The notes beneath the pieces were generated by a model. That model searched no databases. It saw only the letters and a list, made by a program, of their open reading frames with translations, and was not told the DNA's origin. A stretch of 64,000 nucleotides of DNA from Hemibagrus wyckioides (Eukaryota > Chordata > Actinopteri > Siluriformes > Bagridae), in the NCBI RefSeq assembly GCF_019097595.1, contig NC_080717.1, forward strand, positions 20,220,336 to 20,284,335, read 5' to 3'. Shown here piece after piece: positions 44,457-58,195 of this stretch (within the stretch, counting starts at the first letter, position 1; the number at the start of each line of letters is the position of its first letter). The position numbers and the translations under genes were made by a program.

Positions 44457-47400
44457 GAAGCTGGAAGTGTGGTACATTTATAAACCAATGGATAAAAAGC
44501 TAATATATTTGTCACTATATAGTAGTGAAGGTTTTGAAAGCCCTGACAAGGCTGCAAAAATAAGGTGAACATATATTTAACGTCTTGTTATAAAGTCCTG
44601 CCTAATTAGCTGTAGTGCAGTGCAGAGCAGTGCTTTTCCACATGCCATCACCTTTTCACCTTGGTTACACCGACCTGTGAATTGGAACGTTAAGTTTGCT
44701 TTTAGGCTGCAACAGAAAGTAACATCTTGGCCTGATGACTGCTCTGGAAGTTAAATGGAAGCCTGGATGAAGGGCAAAGAGAGCTTCTGGTTTATAATCC
44801 CCAAAGGGAGAATGACCTGTAGAGCAAAGCAGTCTCATGGCATGGAGCCAGAATGCAAAATGCATATTTCCTGTAGTCTAAATTCAACTAATTTAGAAAC
44901 GCTGAAGTTAACAACTTGTTTTATGCCTGCCTCGTCACCATCTTCATCATTATCACCTTTATACCTTATTCATGGACACGGAGACAGGTCGTGGCATGAA
45001 TTCTACTTCTTAAAAAATGTTGGATTTCCTCAGTGGAAAATGTTCCATTTCCACAGATTCCACAGCTGCTCTTTTTTGGTATGTGAGGATTTGACCAGTG
45101 AGTAAATCACATAGACATTTAATGTCCTAGCAGCAATGGGGGAAGGGCGAAAGGGCTCCAAAAGGTCAGCTGACTGGAAACTCAGGTTACATTTCTCTTC
45201 TCTGACTCTCTTTTGTCTGGATCTGAGCTCCCTGGGATCAGTATCTTCGTTCCTATCAACCCATTGAACCGAGGGTGGGATTTACTACAAAGCCTACTTC
45301 ATTCTGCTGACTTTTAATTGCTTTGTAGGCTACCTGAAGGATAGTCTTGAAATATCTGTTACCTTGCGAACTGCACATCATTAGAGCTAAACCAAAACAA
45401 GTTTTTGGATTGAGCACCCTCCGTGCTGTCTGCAGTCTTTTTTGTACAACTTTCGAAAAACCTTCCTGGCGTTTGTCAGGTTGGATCATTTTTGTTTCTG
45501 ACCAGCTGCCTTGCTGGCAAGTGTTCTGTCCTGCATACGCAGTGGAGATATCAATGCTCAGCACTGAACATCATGCAGACGAAGCACAGTAATTACCTGG
45601 TAATGGACAGGTGGCTTGCTCAGTGGTTTCCTGTTCCAAAAACTCAACTCTTGTGCCACCCTTTGTGCCCACAGATGCAAAACTAGGCAGAAATTACAGT
45701 GATTAAGACTTATTAAGAAGGTTAAACATTAGCATGGATATTTTGGCCATGAATGACACCAAATAGGCTTAAATACTCTTTTCTAATTTATTTTGGACTC
45801 TCTCATTTGGAGGATAAACTTGTTTGCTTCGAATTTGAACAAATGATCTCCTTTTGGCCAAATTGCTCTGACAGTGGGAAAGAGTAACTCCATTTATTTG
45901 TGGATTTGTACAGTGTGTCAACCCCACTGTTTTTCCAGACCACCTGTTTAAGTCACTCTCGAAAAGCAGAAGGAATTTCCTAATATTATCCTTTGGAAAA
46001 GTAAGGTACCTTTGAAAAAGTACAGCACTGTGTCTCTGTTTTCATCTCACAGCTTGCTTACCTAACTAACCTCTAAATCAAACAGTGAGTGCAAAAAAGG
46101 CATCCTTTATGCCACTGCCACCCCTTGATTTCAAGTCTGCTTGAGTATGAGCACTACTTTCCAAATAAAACAGCTTGTTTTGCTCTTACGTAAGTAGGTC
46201 CAACAAACTAACAGCGTTATGCCTCATCTGTGAAAATAAACATGCAAATTTATGTACAAATGTCTCTCAAAGGGAAAAGAATGAGCCTTCCAAGCCAAAC
46301 ATTACAGATTCATAATATGTGAAGTATTTAACTTTCTTACAGGACAGTGTATTACTAAGGAAATTGCACTATTTTTCCCCTCCCTGAGCAACTGGGTGAG
46401 AAGAATCCTTGTTTGCCATGTTTGGAGTCGTCAGCCTTTACTCTGTGCTTTTCAATGACTAAATCCATCAGAGATGGTTGGCTGACATCAGTTCCTGAGC
46501 AGAAGCTCACTTTTACCCTATCCAACACAAACAGATGGGGGAAGAGGCCTGGCTTGGGCTTGTTTTGAGTTTGGCTGGCCTGACGGGTCAAAATCAAAGC
46601 ACCATTTGGCAAGCCTTCTTCCTCGGCAGCTGCTTGGAGAAATGTGAGATCGTGCCACATCGACACAAGAGCAAACATCTGCATCTAAAGGACTTGTCAA
46701 GGCACATTTGGAGTGCTCATCAAATTAAACACTAATGATGGGCTATTCCTTCAACACTGAATAATGAATGTTTATTTATTTTGATTATTTTCAGATGTTA
46801 GTGAGACGACAGATGTTTTTTGACTCAGTAACTATACAATATTTAAGATATTAACAGCACAAAGTACACAAAGCTTGATTCACAGCTTGAATTTCATCCC
46901 ATCGCTCTCATTTCCCTAAAGAATGTGTGACATGCTGTGACGCTTTGTTCATGGAACAAGGATTCCTGTGTCTGGTGTGAAGCACCAGAAAAGTTTGTTA
47001 CTCCGTGAGTTAATCAAGGAGCCTGTAAATCCTCTGAAAAATGTCACAGTTCTGCCAATTAAAGACGTGTACATAAAGAGATAATCCCTCTTCACCATTA
47101 TAGCATGTAATTGAAATGCTTTTCCCAAGCATGTAATCATTAATACCCTACAGTACAGCTTTTGCATATTGAAAATGACTTTGTGGAATACGTGCTTCTT
47201 TTGTTCCTATGGGAAGGCATAACACAGATCACAGATACCGCTTAAACACCGTCTCTGCATCGTCTCTGTTACCATTTGAAAGGGAATGTCTGTTGTGCCA
47301 TTGTCCCAGGAGAAAGCTTCTCAATGTGCAAGAAAGCTTTCCTCGATGCTGACTTTTAGAACATGTAACCATGATCATTTGATGCTCTTAGCAGCAGCCT

Positions 47401-48534
47401 TATGGCCTTTTTTGAGCATCCAGCCGAAAAGGAATGTCTCCTTTTATTTAATTTGCTTATTTTCATCCCCATTTTCTTACAGTTTAGTCATTTACCAGTC
47501 CCTGCTCATTACCTACTTCACACCACGACTACCAACCAGGGAGAGGGAGGCCTAGCACACTCCTCCTCCTTCTCCTCCTCTACCACAGCTTTTGAAACTT
47601 CGGCTCATATTCACAGAGCAGTTGAATGTACTCAGTGGAAAGTTCTATCTGCCCTCTTCCACATACATGAGCTCACAGACACCCTGATTGCCTAGCATTG
47701 CTTTGATTGACAAGGTAGAGATGCAGCCAAGCTTTTATGGTCTCTTGCACTCACAGCCACAGATGGTTGTGGAAAAATGTTTGTATAGCACTTTTACAAC
47801 AGGCACTATTTAGGTCCTTTTGAGCAAGCAAGAGCTGAGTGTTAAGGGAAATCTCCCTGAGATGAAGATTCAAAAGGGAATCCATCCTCTTCTGGGTGCC
47901 ACTTGATAGAGGGACTTCAAATTGTTACAGTATAGTAAACTGTATTAATTGTATTAAAAAGAACACAAAATACTCAGTATTAACATACTGTGAATAGGAG
48001 TTCTAGGACAAGCGTTAGATTAGATTTGTGTGTGTGTGTGTGTGTGTGTGTGCTCGTGTGCGTGCATGCATGAGGTTTCATGAGGACAGCACATCTCTTT
48101 TAGGGATCTTACTGTAAATGAAGCAAACAGAACAGAGGCACTCAGTATTGTGATCTCAAACACCTCCTGGCTATGGAGTCCCATATGTGAGAGTTAAGAA
48201 TTTAGCAAGCTAATTGATTTGTGTGTATAATTGCCTCTCAGAGAGCATAAAGGGTAGGTCTGGTCAGAGAAATCACTTCTAATCTCTCCATTGGAGGCAG
48301 CTGTAAGGATTATATAAGAATGGGAATGGGAAGTGATATTGATCTCACAGCACAGACCGTGACAGGAACAACATGAGACTCGGGTTTAGTGTGTCACAGT
48401 CATGACTTTGAATGTGATGAGGTTGAAAAGCATAAACATCATGTAAAATATGTGACGTTCCAGATAATATTGTCATATCTGTGAAATGTAAGTATGAACT
48501 ATATCAATTTATGCTTTTGTTTGTTTTATTCCAG
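43526..48534. other. Putative sparc intron 1
   Basis: It contains an (AT)n tract at 44,408-44,454 and a (TG)n tract at 48,027-48,052. Between about 44.6 and 47.9 kb the sequence is of balanced composition with few recognisable repeats, unlike the other intergenic regions. No coding exon is recognised. It may hold regulatory sequence. Confidence 0.4.
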
Positions 48535-48547
48535 GCTGAATCCCAAA

Positions 48548-51500
48548 ATGAGGGTGTGGATTGTCTTCCTTTTGTGCCTTGCTGGAAAGGCCCTGGCTGC
48601 CCCAGTAAGTTAACTTCACACATCTTTACTGGGTGTGTATGTGAGCATGTTTTAATATATTGCCGAGGACCAACTATCCCATAAGGATAGGAATATCTCA
48701 TAGTTTTGATGTTGTGGAGACAGCCTTTTTTTAAAAAAAAAAACAAGCATCAAATAAATAAACAAATACCAAAATGTTTTTTATTGAGGTTAAGCTTGGG
48801 GTTATATTTAGGTGGAACATAGCACAAATTAGATGCATTAAATATTGTGTCATTGGATGGTCCTTAAATAATATAGTAAGAGCAATGTATTTGTGTTTAC
48901 ACACACTAGGAGGTCACAATGCCCTCACTAATAAAAAGTGAAGGTGATGATTCAGTGGTTTTACAAGGAGTTTTATTAGCCAAAGTTAATTAAATTAAGC
49001 CCTAGTTTCTGAGGTCAGCAGTAAGGACTTAAACAAAAGTGAGCATCTACTCACACAAAAAAACATTTTACTGTATACGTTTATTTTGCAGGCTGAAGAG
49101 GAGCCAGTCATTGATGAGGTAAGTGCCATTTAATCTGGATATAAAACAGAGCAATCAGGTTGATATCCTGCAGCTCATTTGTTTGGTTTTAGTGAACATC
49201 CTCTATACAGGATAAGAAATTTTATGTGTAAGGATATCATCCAGTTCTAGTCCTCAAAAGAACTCCTGTCCTTTCCAGTTATTTTTCTTCAATTATTTCA
49301 TGCAGTCGTTATTCAAATAAAACTCAGTATGCAAATAAAATGAAATAAAATACCAACACTGCTCTTAATCTCCTAACCCAGCAGGTGGAAGTAGGGTCCA
49401 ACCCAGTTCAAGTGGAGACCGGAGAGTTCGATGAAGCCATTGAGGTTGTGGAGGATGTTGCTGCAGAGAGTAAGTAACCTATTCCTAGAGAAACCTAAAG
49501 AATAGATGCATGTAAGAACACAGGCTGTATGGTGAACCTTGCTTTGTTAGGGATGTGATGTTCTGAATTCTTTACAGTATGAAATGTGTTTATTTCTCCA
49601 TGTGTGATGATAACATGAGAAAATTACATAGCAGCAAGTTCACAAAAGCTCTGGTAATGACCGGGTGCACTTAAAACCAGAACTAGACTAGCTATAATTA
49701 TGGAGCGCATTAGACTGTGGCTTCGGAAATAGAGTCACATGGCATGTCTCACAGCTTACCAGAAAAAGGTACTTTAAAACAAGTTCGGGAAGAAAATGTT
49801 TTTTCTTGCGTTTCCTCCCCCAGACCCCTGCCTCAACCATCACTGCAAGAAGGGTAAGGTGTGTGAGCTTGATGAAAACAACGAGCCCATGTGTGTGTGC
49901 CAGGATCCCCTGACGTGCCCTGCTCCAGTAGGAGAGTTTGAGCATGTGAGTTTTTACTGCAGTGTGTCTGACCCATATGTCTTTCCTTTCTATTTCTTTA
50001 GAAGGATAAAAAATAGGGGCCTGGTACAAGACATTTTTCTAGACCTTTGTCTGAGAGAATAGAATATTTCTATTTTCCCCCAAACATCCATTCAACAAAT
50101 GAAACAGTCAATCATCTTCCAGACATTCCCAAATCTTTGAGGAGTATCAATCTTGCCATGCTCTCCTATTCACCCCTATTCATCATCTCCTTCAATCCAA
50201 CAGGTCTGTGGCACTGACAACAAGACCTATGACTCTTCCTGCCACTTCTTTGCCACAAAGTGCGCTCTGGAGGGCACCAAGAAGGGCCACAAGCTGCACC
50301 TGGACTACATCGGACCCTGCAAATGTAAGTGCATGTCATTGCAGGTTTTGGAAAAGTGCCAAAATCCGTGTCGTTTCCCCCGGAGAATGTCGAACATTTA
50401 AGCCAGTCCCAGCATCATCTATAAAACTTGTGCAAAGCTGAGTGCTTCACTGTGATTGATGAGCTCCAGGCTCTAGGCTTCCCTAACAGTGCTCTACACA
50501 CACACACAGCAGGTCCTAACTAGTCTGCGTTACTCCACCCAAAAAAGCTAGGAGAATCTGCAGAATCACATCACCTGACTGTCTGGCCTGAAGGGTCCAG
50601 ATGGAGCTACTCTTCTGACAAAGCCATGCAACAAAGCAGAGCTGCATAGTTACAGATGAACTGAGGAAAATGTGTTTTGACATTGCTTAATAGCATTAAT
50701 GTGAACCAGAGCCGTAGGGCTGTAAACCATGCTTTAATGATATATTTAGCACCAGAGGGACGGCTGCCGTTTCATTAAGAATTATTTTGTATACAGTCTG
50801 TCAAGACTTTTAATATAGAGTATGTGTGCAAAAGCACGTTAATTATTTTGTTTGTCTTCATCTAATCCAGACATCCCTGCATGCCTGGAGAACGAGCTGG
50901 GCGAGTTCCCTCTGCGTATGAGGGACTGGCTGAAGAACGTGATGGTCACTCTGTATGAGCGTGACGAGGACAACAATCTGCTGAACGAGAAACAGAAGCT
51001 GAGGGTTCGTCCAAGTTTTTTCTGTCTCATTAGCCCTTTCCTTCTGAGCCATACTATCACTAACACATTATTGTACAGAATTAACCAGCAATCTACAGTC
51101 AAGAGAGTCAATAGAAACGTGACTTTATGTTGTTTATTGACAGAATATTTGAATTCCAGTGAGAGAACTATAGATTTTCTCAACATGTACAACTTATAAT
51201 CAAACATGCCAGCTAACAGAAAACATTCTTCAATGTTCAGTAAGGTATTAAGCAGGTTTAATAGTCAGACCATGATGATGTCTCAGAATAAACATTCCTG
51301 CAATGTTCATAAAGCAAGAAATTCACATTTCACTTCCCTAGCTTAGATGTTTAGGTTAGCAGAATGGTTTCTGAAGGTTATTATTATTATTACAGGTTTT
51401 AAGACGTTTCAAGCTTCTGGGAATCTTTTTACATAAAATAAAACATAAGTATAATGTTTGTAAAGAGTCCTACAACTTTTGCTGCAGTGTTATTTGTATC

Positions 51501-52236
51501 AATCATACTGTCAGTTTTTGTCAAACTGTAAGTAAATATGTCATCCAATCACAGAGAAAACATGACATATTAGACATAAAATTACTAGCTGGAACACACT
51601 CAAGGATTGTTTAGATCAAATAAAATGCACAGTAATAAAGGATGTGAAGTACTTTTTAAACAAGCTTGCTCTAGGTTTTAAAAACATTTTTGTTTTGTCT
51701 CCAGGTGAAGAAGATCTTCGAGAACGAGAAGCGTCTGCAGGCTGGTGACCACTCTCTGGATCTTCTGGCTCTGGACTTTGAGAAGAACTACAACATGTAC
51801 ATCTTCCCTGTTCACTGGCAGTTCGGCCAGCTCGACCAGCACCCCTCTGACGGGTACGTTCTCACAGGTTTTAGTACCTCCTCTCCAATAAATTAAGCAC
51901 AGGTACATTACTCTGAGAAATTTGGTGCATATTTTTGAACTCTTATTGTTATTTCAATGTGTTTCAGCTTTCTGTCCCACACTGAGCTGTCCCCTCTGCG
52001 CGCCCCTCTGATTCCCATGGAGCACTGCACCACCAGCTTCTTCGAGGCATGTGATGCTGACCAGGACAAGTACATCGCCCTGGAGGAGTGGGCCAGCTGC
52101 TTCGGCATTAAAGATCGTGAGTTACAAACATGTTTGGAATATACTTCCTTGTGGTTTAAAAAGAATTGATTGACTTTGATCTCTTTTTTGTTTGTTTCTG
52201 TTTGCAGAGGATATCGACAAGGACCTTATCGTCTAA
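48548..52236 (+). CDS. sparc: SPARC (osteonectin, BM-40)
   Basis: The protein is a secreted calcium- and collagen-binding matricellular protein. Nine coding exons join in phase to 290 residues: 48548-48604, 49092-49118, 49385-49469, 49824-49945, 50204-50324, 50871-51004, 51705-51853, 51968-52116 and 52208-52236. The signal peptide is about residues 1-17 ([17 protein letters not shown]). A short acidic domain runs to about 57. A Cys-rich follistatin-like domain (from [14 protein letters not shown]) carries the sequon NKT, followed by the extracellular calcium-binding domain. The C-terminal EF-hand [13 protein letters not shown] begins at residue 261, and the conserved collagen-binding segment IPMEHCTT is present. 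The acidic domain is shorter and less acidic than in mammals, as usual in fish. The donor after exon 6 is GTTCGT, a weak site. The gene is intact. Confidence 0.96.
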
Positions 52237-52880
52237 AAAACTGGCCGCCATTGATGCTTTCTAGTTAGCCTGCTATTGGGACAAGGTGCTAACAATTCAC
52301 ATTAATGGTGCTATTTGCAATTTCCAGTAACCTATGTATACCACTAAAATAAAAAAAAAATTAAAAAAGGCAAAATGCACAGTCCACACTAACAATCACA
52401 GAAAGTGATAACAGCTTCCCTTTGTTTTGTTTTTTTTAAATTCCATGTTGGCATTATTTTTTTCCAAAACGTGCAAATGGTAAAGCTAACTGAATGAACA
52501 GGGTGGACGTCTGAAATGTCTGAACAAGACAATGGCGAGGTAAATGATGGACTTTGTACGTCAGAAGCCTTTTTTGGACGTGGATGCACAAAGAGTTAAA
52601 TATTTTTCAAAGAATCAGGGCTTGATTTTAATGTCAATTTAAAGATACTGAGGAGAACTTGTAAAAAAAAAAAAAAGGAAAAAAATAAAGTTTCCAAATA
52701 AATGTCCTTTCTGCTTGCTTTATAAACCTTAAAGTTTTGTTTGTTGCACTCTTTTGGTGGGGGATACACTGTTTTTGTTCCTTTTTAGATTTGATGAGCT
52801 TCTTAATATTTCAGCCCCGAACAGAAAAACAGTTGATGTGTATTTTCCTGTTGATTCTTGTCAGGGCAAAATGTTGAGTG

Positions 52881-52911
<31 letters not shown>

Positions 52912-53043
52912 CTTTGGACAAGAAGAAAAAAAATATTCATTGAACTCAAAGAGGAAAGAATCTCGCAGGATGAGAAACGTGTTCACGTGCGTTTGCAGTA
53001 TTTGCCACGATTGGAGCACTCTGAACTTCTTTACATGAATAAA
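52237..53043 (+). terminator. sparc: sparc 3' UTR with several poly(A) signals
   Basis: AATAAA occurs at 52,684-52,689, 52,697-52,702 and 53,038-53,043, with an A-rich AATAAA-like block near 52,345. This suggests alternative polyadenylation. An uninterrupted A25 tract lies at 52,886-52,910. Confidence 0.6.
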
Positions 53044-54769
53044 GCTATTGAAGTGTCCAAACCCAAACATTGCATGCATTCTCTCAATGTTTCATCTTTC
53101 TGCTCTGGATATCTGGACTGTCTCCTTTCTGCTTTTGAAATCATAATTCCCATATCTTTGTTCATATCCAGCACAGCTTGCAAAACACTGAACCAGCTGA
53201 GTGTTAAAAGCATTAATGAGCTTTTTTTTTTCTTGCTTAAATTTTGTGGCTTGGATCAGTGTATAATTAATGTATATAATTAGTGTATAACTATATGTTA
53301 ATAGCTCTTATTAAAGCACAGTATTCAAGAGGACAGCTATGTATGTGGCTGCTACATAAAAGTAGGCTACTGCATATAAAAAAGGGAAATCAAAACTTAA
53401 ATGATTTAAAAGTTTAGGAACCTGTGTTTAAAAAGGTTTGCACTCATGCAAGGGTGAGCAAGGGTGGAGTGAGCATTTGTGTTAGGCTTCTCTTGGTCAG
53501 AGAGGGTATTTCTGTATCCTACACTTAAGAGATTATTTTTAAAATAGAACTTCCTGCTTGTCCCACAACACAAACACTGACGTGTAAGGGCATACGTATA
53601 AAAACCCTAGCCGTAACTGCTTTACAGATGTTTTATTATATATGCTGTGGTCATTATTGTTACAGCCAGGCAAAATCTAAATTCTACCCCTTCTCCCTAG
53701 AGCTAAAAACCAAATGCAAGTCCTTGTCTTTTTCTGTAAACACATTTCTGTTAGACCATATCCTGGGAAATTTGAGCCACAGCTCTGTGTTGGGTTACAG
53801 TGCAGGAGCACAAGCATGGGAATGGCCCCGCTCTAGAGAGAACCATTTTCACCCGGTCTCCAGCTTTACCCTTCCAGCCAGCCACGCCAGTCAGGAATCT
53901 CAAACAATGGCAGAGCTCCAAACACAAAGAACCAGAGATGGAGAGGCCCAGCCCCTTACATAACAGGGAGGAGAAAGCTTCAGCTTTCCAGTCCTCCTCC
54001 TACATGGCAGCAAATGAGCAAAACGCAATGCAGAATAGTTTAAGCCCACGGAAAAATTCTGGAAGGTTTATGTGCATGCAAATCTATTCAAGAGGAACAC
54101 ATTATCAGAGAACACTGCTAAAAATGATTTTAAGCTAATTAGTGTAGACGTAGGTCTAAAGGATTGTTAGTATGACTACTAATTTAATTATTGCCCGTTA
54201 AGCATTAAAACATTTGCTTCTATGTATTTCTAATACATTGTTTGTCTACTTAGACAAAACCTAGTTGTTAGCCATTGATTGAACAATTAACCTTGTTTAA
54301 CTAGATTACGGCTAAGACTTTTTCATGGCCTCGGCTCTCCTGCTGCCTGGGAAGTGTCGCCCCCTAGTGCAAGAACAGCTTCCATTATGACTATGTTATT
54401 ATTTGAATAGTACACTCACATACATTTCAGCATCTACAATTATATTACTCTGGGTAACTGCATCACACAGGACACACAAACACAAATACACAAAACAAAT
54501 AGTGGGCTATTTAAACATGCAAATAATACTGTGTAATGCAGCTACTTCAAAACACTTCCTGCTCAGGGACACTGTTGCTCCAGAGCCTAAACCCTGGGGA
54601 AAGCATGAGGATGTAACACACTGTGGATGTGGATGCCAGTCTAACACATCACAGCATCCACACACATATTCACACTCATTCTGTCTGTATCTAGGGACAG
54701 TTTTACAATTAATACAATTAATCTAGTTATAATTCACAATTTAAAAAAAACTCCTCACTCCCTCTGCCT

Positions 54770-54807
<38 letters not shown>

Positions 54808-55099
54808 GAGCTGCACATGCTACTCCTGCTACTCCTGAGATATTAATGATCCTGACCCCTTCCGCTCTCTGGACCTGCCTGATCCATCTCGATGCACTAC
54901 GTCTGGTTGGAGTTCTCATCACTTGGAGGTCACACATAGCTGCTATGAATGACCCCAGATGGACAAGCTATAGATAGATGACATTACTGTGGATGGTATC
55001 ACTTAGAAATCATAACAATGGCCTTAGACTGCAACTGATATGAACCCAAGCCTTTGCAATCAAACCTGATGAAGATCTGATCATTTCAACAAGATAGTA
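53044..55099. other. Intergenic stretch downstream of sparc
   Basis: It holds a (CT)n tract at about 54,772-54,804 and, on the minus strand, a CTCF-like GCACTAGGGGGCG at 54,358-54,370. Open frames at 53,628-53,963, 53,800-54,138 and 54,403-54,726 have no recognisable domain. Confidence 0.4.
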
Positions 55100-55510
55100 G
55101 ATACAAATTCATTGTCATTGCAAAGTACAGGTACATAACAACAAAATGCCTTTTAGCATCTACCAGGGTTAGTGAGACATAAGTGTCCTATCGGTGTAAT
55201 GTAGAGTTCGGTAGATTTATGCTTGTGAGGAAAAAACAGGCTCTGAACCTGCTGGTTCTGTTGCGGATGGTCCTGTATCTCCTCCTGGATGGAAGGAGGT
55301 TGAACAGTTTGTGAATAAGGTAGGAGGAGTACTTGATGATTTTGTGTGCTCTGCGCAGAAATCTACTGTGGTGAAGAGACTCAATGGCAGGTAGTTGGGT
55401 GCCGATGATGCATTGGGCGGTTTTCACCACCCTTTGCAGTGATTTCCTTTCACACACTTTGGAGCTGCTATACCACACTATGATGGAGATTGTCTAGATG
55501 GTTTCAATGA
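55100..55510 (-). mobile_element. 3' fragment of a CR1/L2-type LINE
   Basis: A minus-strand frame (55,188-55,478) contains VWYSSS.VCERKSLQRVVKTAQ and, further on, LFNLLPSRRRYRTIRNRTSR. These are hallmarks of the C-terminal end of LINE ORF2. It is followed by a 3' tail with CTTTGCAATGACAATGAATT, similar to the tail at 13,105-13,500. The copy is severely 5' truncated. Confidence 0.75.
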
Positions 55511-56379
55511 GGCGAAGATAAACTTCATGTCAAAACTAGAATTAATTTCCTGGTTACACAACTGCACTTTTTGACAATTATAGTATACAGTTACGGAAGG
55601 GAAATGATTTATAATCACACTATCTGGGGTCACCCAGATGAGGTTTTCTTCAGAGTCTGGTTCCTCTTAAGGAACTTCCTCATATCGTCTCAGGGAGTTT
55701 TTCCATGACACTGTCAACTCTGGTTTGCACATTAGGGATCAGTTGAAAATATATAAATGATTTTCTGAAATTATATATTTCTATTAAGCTGCTTTGTGAT
55801 CTAGTCCATTTTGAAAAGTGTTATACTAATAAAATTGAATTGAAATGAATATTTAAAATATAGATAAACTCTATATGAGCATTATTATTATTATTATATG
55901 AGCAGATTATTTTTTGCAGGAGATATATTACAATGTATTTACAAAAAAATTGGCAGATTGCTTAAGGGAAAAAAAGCAAGAGGAGTGTTCAGAGGTGCAA
56001 ATAATTGCTTTCTCCATAATGTACTGGATATATTGTAGTTGGAAGACACACATCTATGAAGTTTGCATCAGACAGATTCAATCAGTTTCTAACATTGCAC
56101 ATCTGACAACTCAAACAGTGGGCTGAATGATGCATTTCTTTGTAAAGCTCCCCGTTTCCTGTGTAACCGCCTGTCTGTACACATACACACAAGTGCTGTG
56201 ACTTGACAAAAATGCAAAGGGGGAAAAAAATACAACAAAAAACTGAGCTCCTGACATTCCAGAGGTCTTACTTCAATCTAAATGACTGAAACACAAAGGA
56301 CCATCTATCAATATTCCAATAAATCATAACCTCCACACAAATTTTCTGTGGTTTTCGAAAGCTTAAGGTCAGGCTTATT
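55511..56379. other. Stretch without a recognised feature
   Basis: It is AT-rich with a short ATT run near 55,880. No gene or repeat was recognised with confidence. Part of it (55,790-55,850) resembles a LINE tail ending in AATAAAATTGAATTG. Confidence 0.35.
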
Positions 56380-56850
56380 TACATTACAAGCATATACACA
56401 GAGTGCAGAAGTTATTAGCTACACCTACTTTGTATTCAGTTTGTATATAATCACTGACTATACCCCATTTGTTGCTATGCACCATTTGTGAGCACCCTCT
56501 ACCCTGCCCATTCATGGCAAGGGACCATATTTTAAGGTGACAGATCATTCTAAACACAGCAGTGACATGGCTAACATGGTATAGTGGTTTACTGGTATGA
56601 GTGTATAAGGTACAGTAAGTACTTCCATCATGCACTCTATAGGTGTACAGTTCAGGAATATAGCTAATCTTTCCCTTTCAGTGTGTTACTCATCCTGTAG
56701 CTCTTTATCAGTGTCAGTGTTTGACCCGCAACACTAGTGGACTGTTTCACAACCTAGCTCTGCCATGAGGTGTTTACAATATGCTAGCACCACACGCAGT
56801 CTCACTGCTGTGCTAAGAATGGTCCATCATTCAAACTTATGGTGATCTTA
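56380..56850. mobile_element. Degraded palindromic MITE relic
   Basis: Blocks GACAGATCATTCTAAACACA, GCAGTGACATGGCTAACATG and TTACTGGTATGAGTG, and further on CACTGCTGTGCTAAGAATGG, match the order of a common fish palindromic MITE whose full form reads with ACTGCAGTGACACTGACATG. Assignment is from remembered pattern only. Confidence 0.5.
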
Positions 56851-56944
56851 CTGTGTGTTCAAGCCCTCCTGGGATGTCGTAATTACGACACTGAGTGTGT
56901 TCATGTCACTTTTTTTTTCAGAGCAAGACGAAGATGAACCTTCT

Positions 56945-57182
56945 CTTAATTTGTGGCCCAAGTGGTTAAGACTCTGGGTTGTGGTTTGGGGTTCAAGCCC
57001 CAGCACCACCAAGCTGATGCTGTTGGGGCCTTGAGCAAAGCCCTTAACCCACACTGCTCCAGGGGCGTGCATCATGACTGACCCTGCACTCTGACCCCAA
57101 CTTCCAAAGTTTGGATATGCAAAGAAAGAATTTCACTGAGCTGTAATGTATATGTGACAAATAAAGGGTTCTTCTTCTTAAC
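56945..57182 (+). mobile_element. tRNA-derived SINE with L2-like tail
   Basis: A head GTGGCCCAAGTGGTTAAGAC is followed by GGGGTTCAAGCCCCAGCACC (B-box-like) and GCCTTGAGCAAAGCCCTTAA. The 3' end is GAAAGAATTTCACTGAGCTG with TGTGACAAATAAAGG, resembling an L2-type LINE tail. Confidence 0.7.
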
Positions 57183-57909
57183 TCCAAAAAAATACAGGAA
57201 GAGTTTTGGACTCTACTTCTAGAAAATGACATAATACCTAAAATCAGCTTCTGAGACAAGTAAACATTCAATTTCAACAAATTTACCGTCAACTACAGAC
57301 CTCACATGAATTGGTTCCACTGTTTTTCTACTGACTCGGCCCCAACTCGGAAACTATGAGCTCAAAGAAAATCCTGAGTTTCCAGCTCGCAATTATGAAT
57401 TTGTGGTAGCCTTCATGTGCATTCAACTCTTAAATACAATTTTTCCAACTTGAACGCACTGTTATAGTATCTGATCTTTCCACTGATGTAGAGGGTAGAA
57501 GAGGGTGAACGAATTATGCAACTTCAACAAATAATTTTATATTTACAAAGTGTTCCTATATAGTAGGTGTAACATAGTATGTGTGTAGTTACAAGGTAGA
57601 TTGTCCACTGAGCAACTGCTTTGACCATCTGTTGTGAGGTAGTACTTTTATATGATGTGCGCTCGCTTTCACTTGCACAAATTTTCATTACATTTTCATT
57701 TTGTTGGTTAGTTGAACATCATAATCAAAAAGCAGCTGCGAAATTCCTAATTTAACAAACTGAAGATATAATATAACTGAATAATGGATCCATGGACAGA
57801 ACCTGGCTTGTGTCAACAGTCCAGGCTGGTGAAGGAAGTGCAATGGACTGCTAACAGTCTTCTTGGCATATTTTGGCATAATCAATTATGCCACAGCCTG
57901 TTTGATTAT
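57183..57909. other. Stretch without a recognised feature
   Basis: No exon or repeat was recognised. Confidence 0.35.
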
Positions 57910-58195
57910 TATTGCTGATTATTGCATCCCTTCTTGAGCACAATTTACCCATCTTCCAATGACTATTCCAGCAAGGTGCCATATCACAAAACAAAACAGC
58001 ATCGTCTTGAACTGGTTTCTTGAACAAGGCAATAAGTTCAGTGTTTGTCAGTGGCCTTCCAGGTCACCGGAGCTGAATCAAATAGAACAACAGCATGGAA
58101 AGGCACCTTGAAAGTCTGCAATAATTGTGTGATGCAAATCAAGTCAACATGGGTGAGACTCTCAAAGGAATACTTCCAAAACCCGGCTGGAGCTG
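57910..58195 (+). mobile_element. Tc1/mariner transposase relic (C-terminal part)
   Basis: The plus strand reads through CTTCCAATGACTATTCCAGC and GACTGGTTTCTTGAACA-like sequence into a frame giving QWPSRSPELNQIEQ. This corresponds to the third catalytic motif of Tc1 transposases (WP..SP.LN.IE). Stop codons and indels follow. It is a separate, older family than the element at 39,920. Confidence 0.65.

Noticed and set aside
44665..47695. Several 60-116-codon frames within the putative sparc intron 1
   Set aside because: They overlap on both strands, have no conserved motifs and no splice linkage. Lower AT content alone explains the longer frames.
52754..53038. 94-codon frame downstream of the sparc stop
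   Set aside because: It lies in the sparc 3' UTR and includes a poly-lysine run from the A25 tract.
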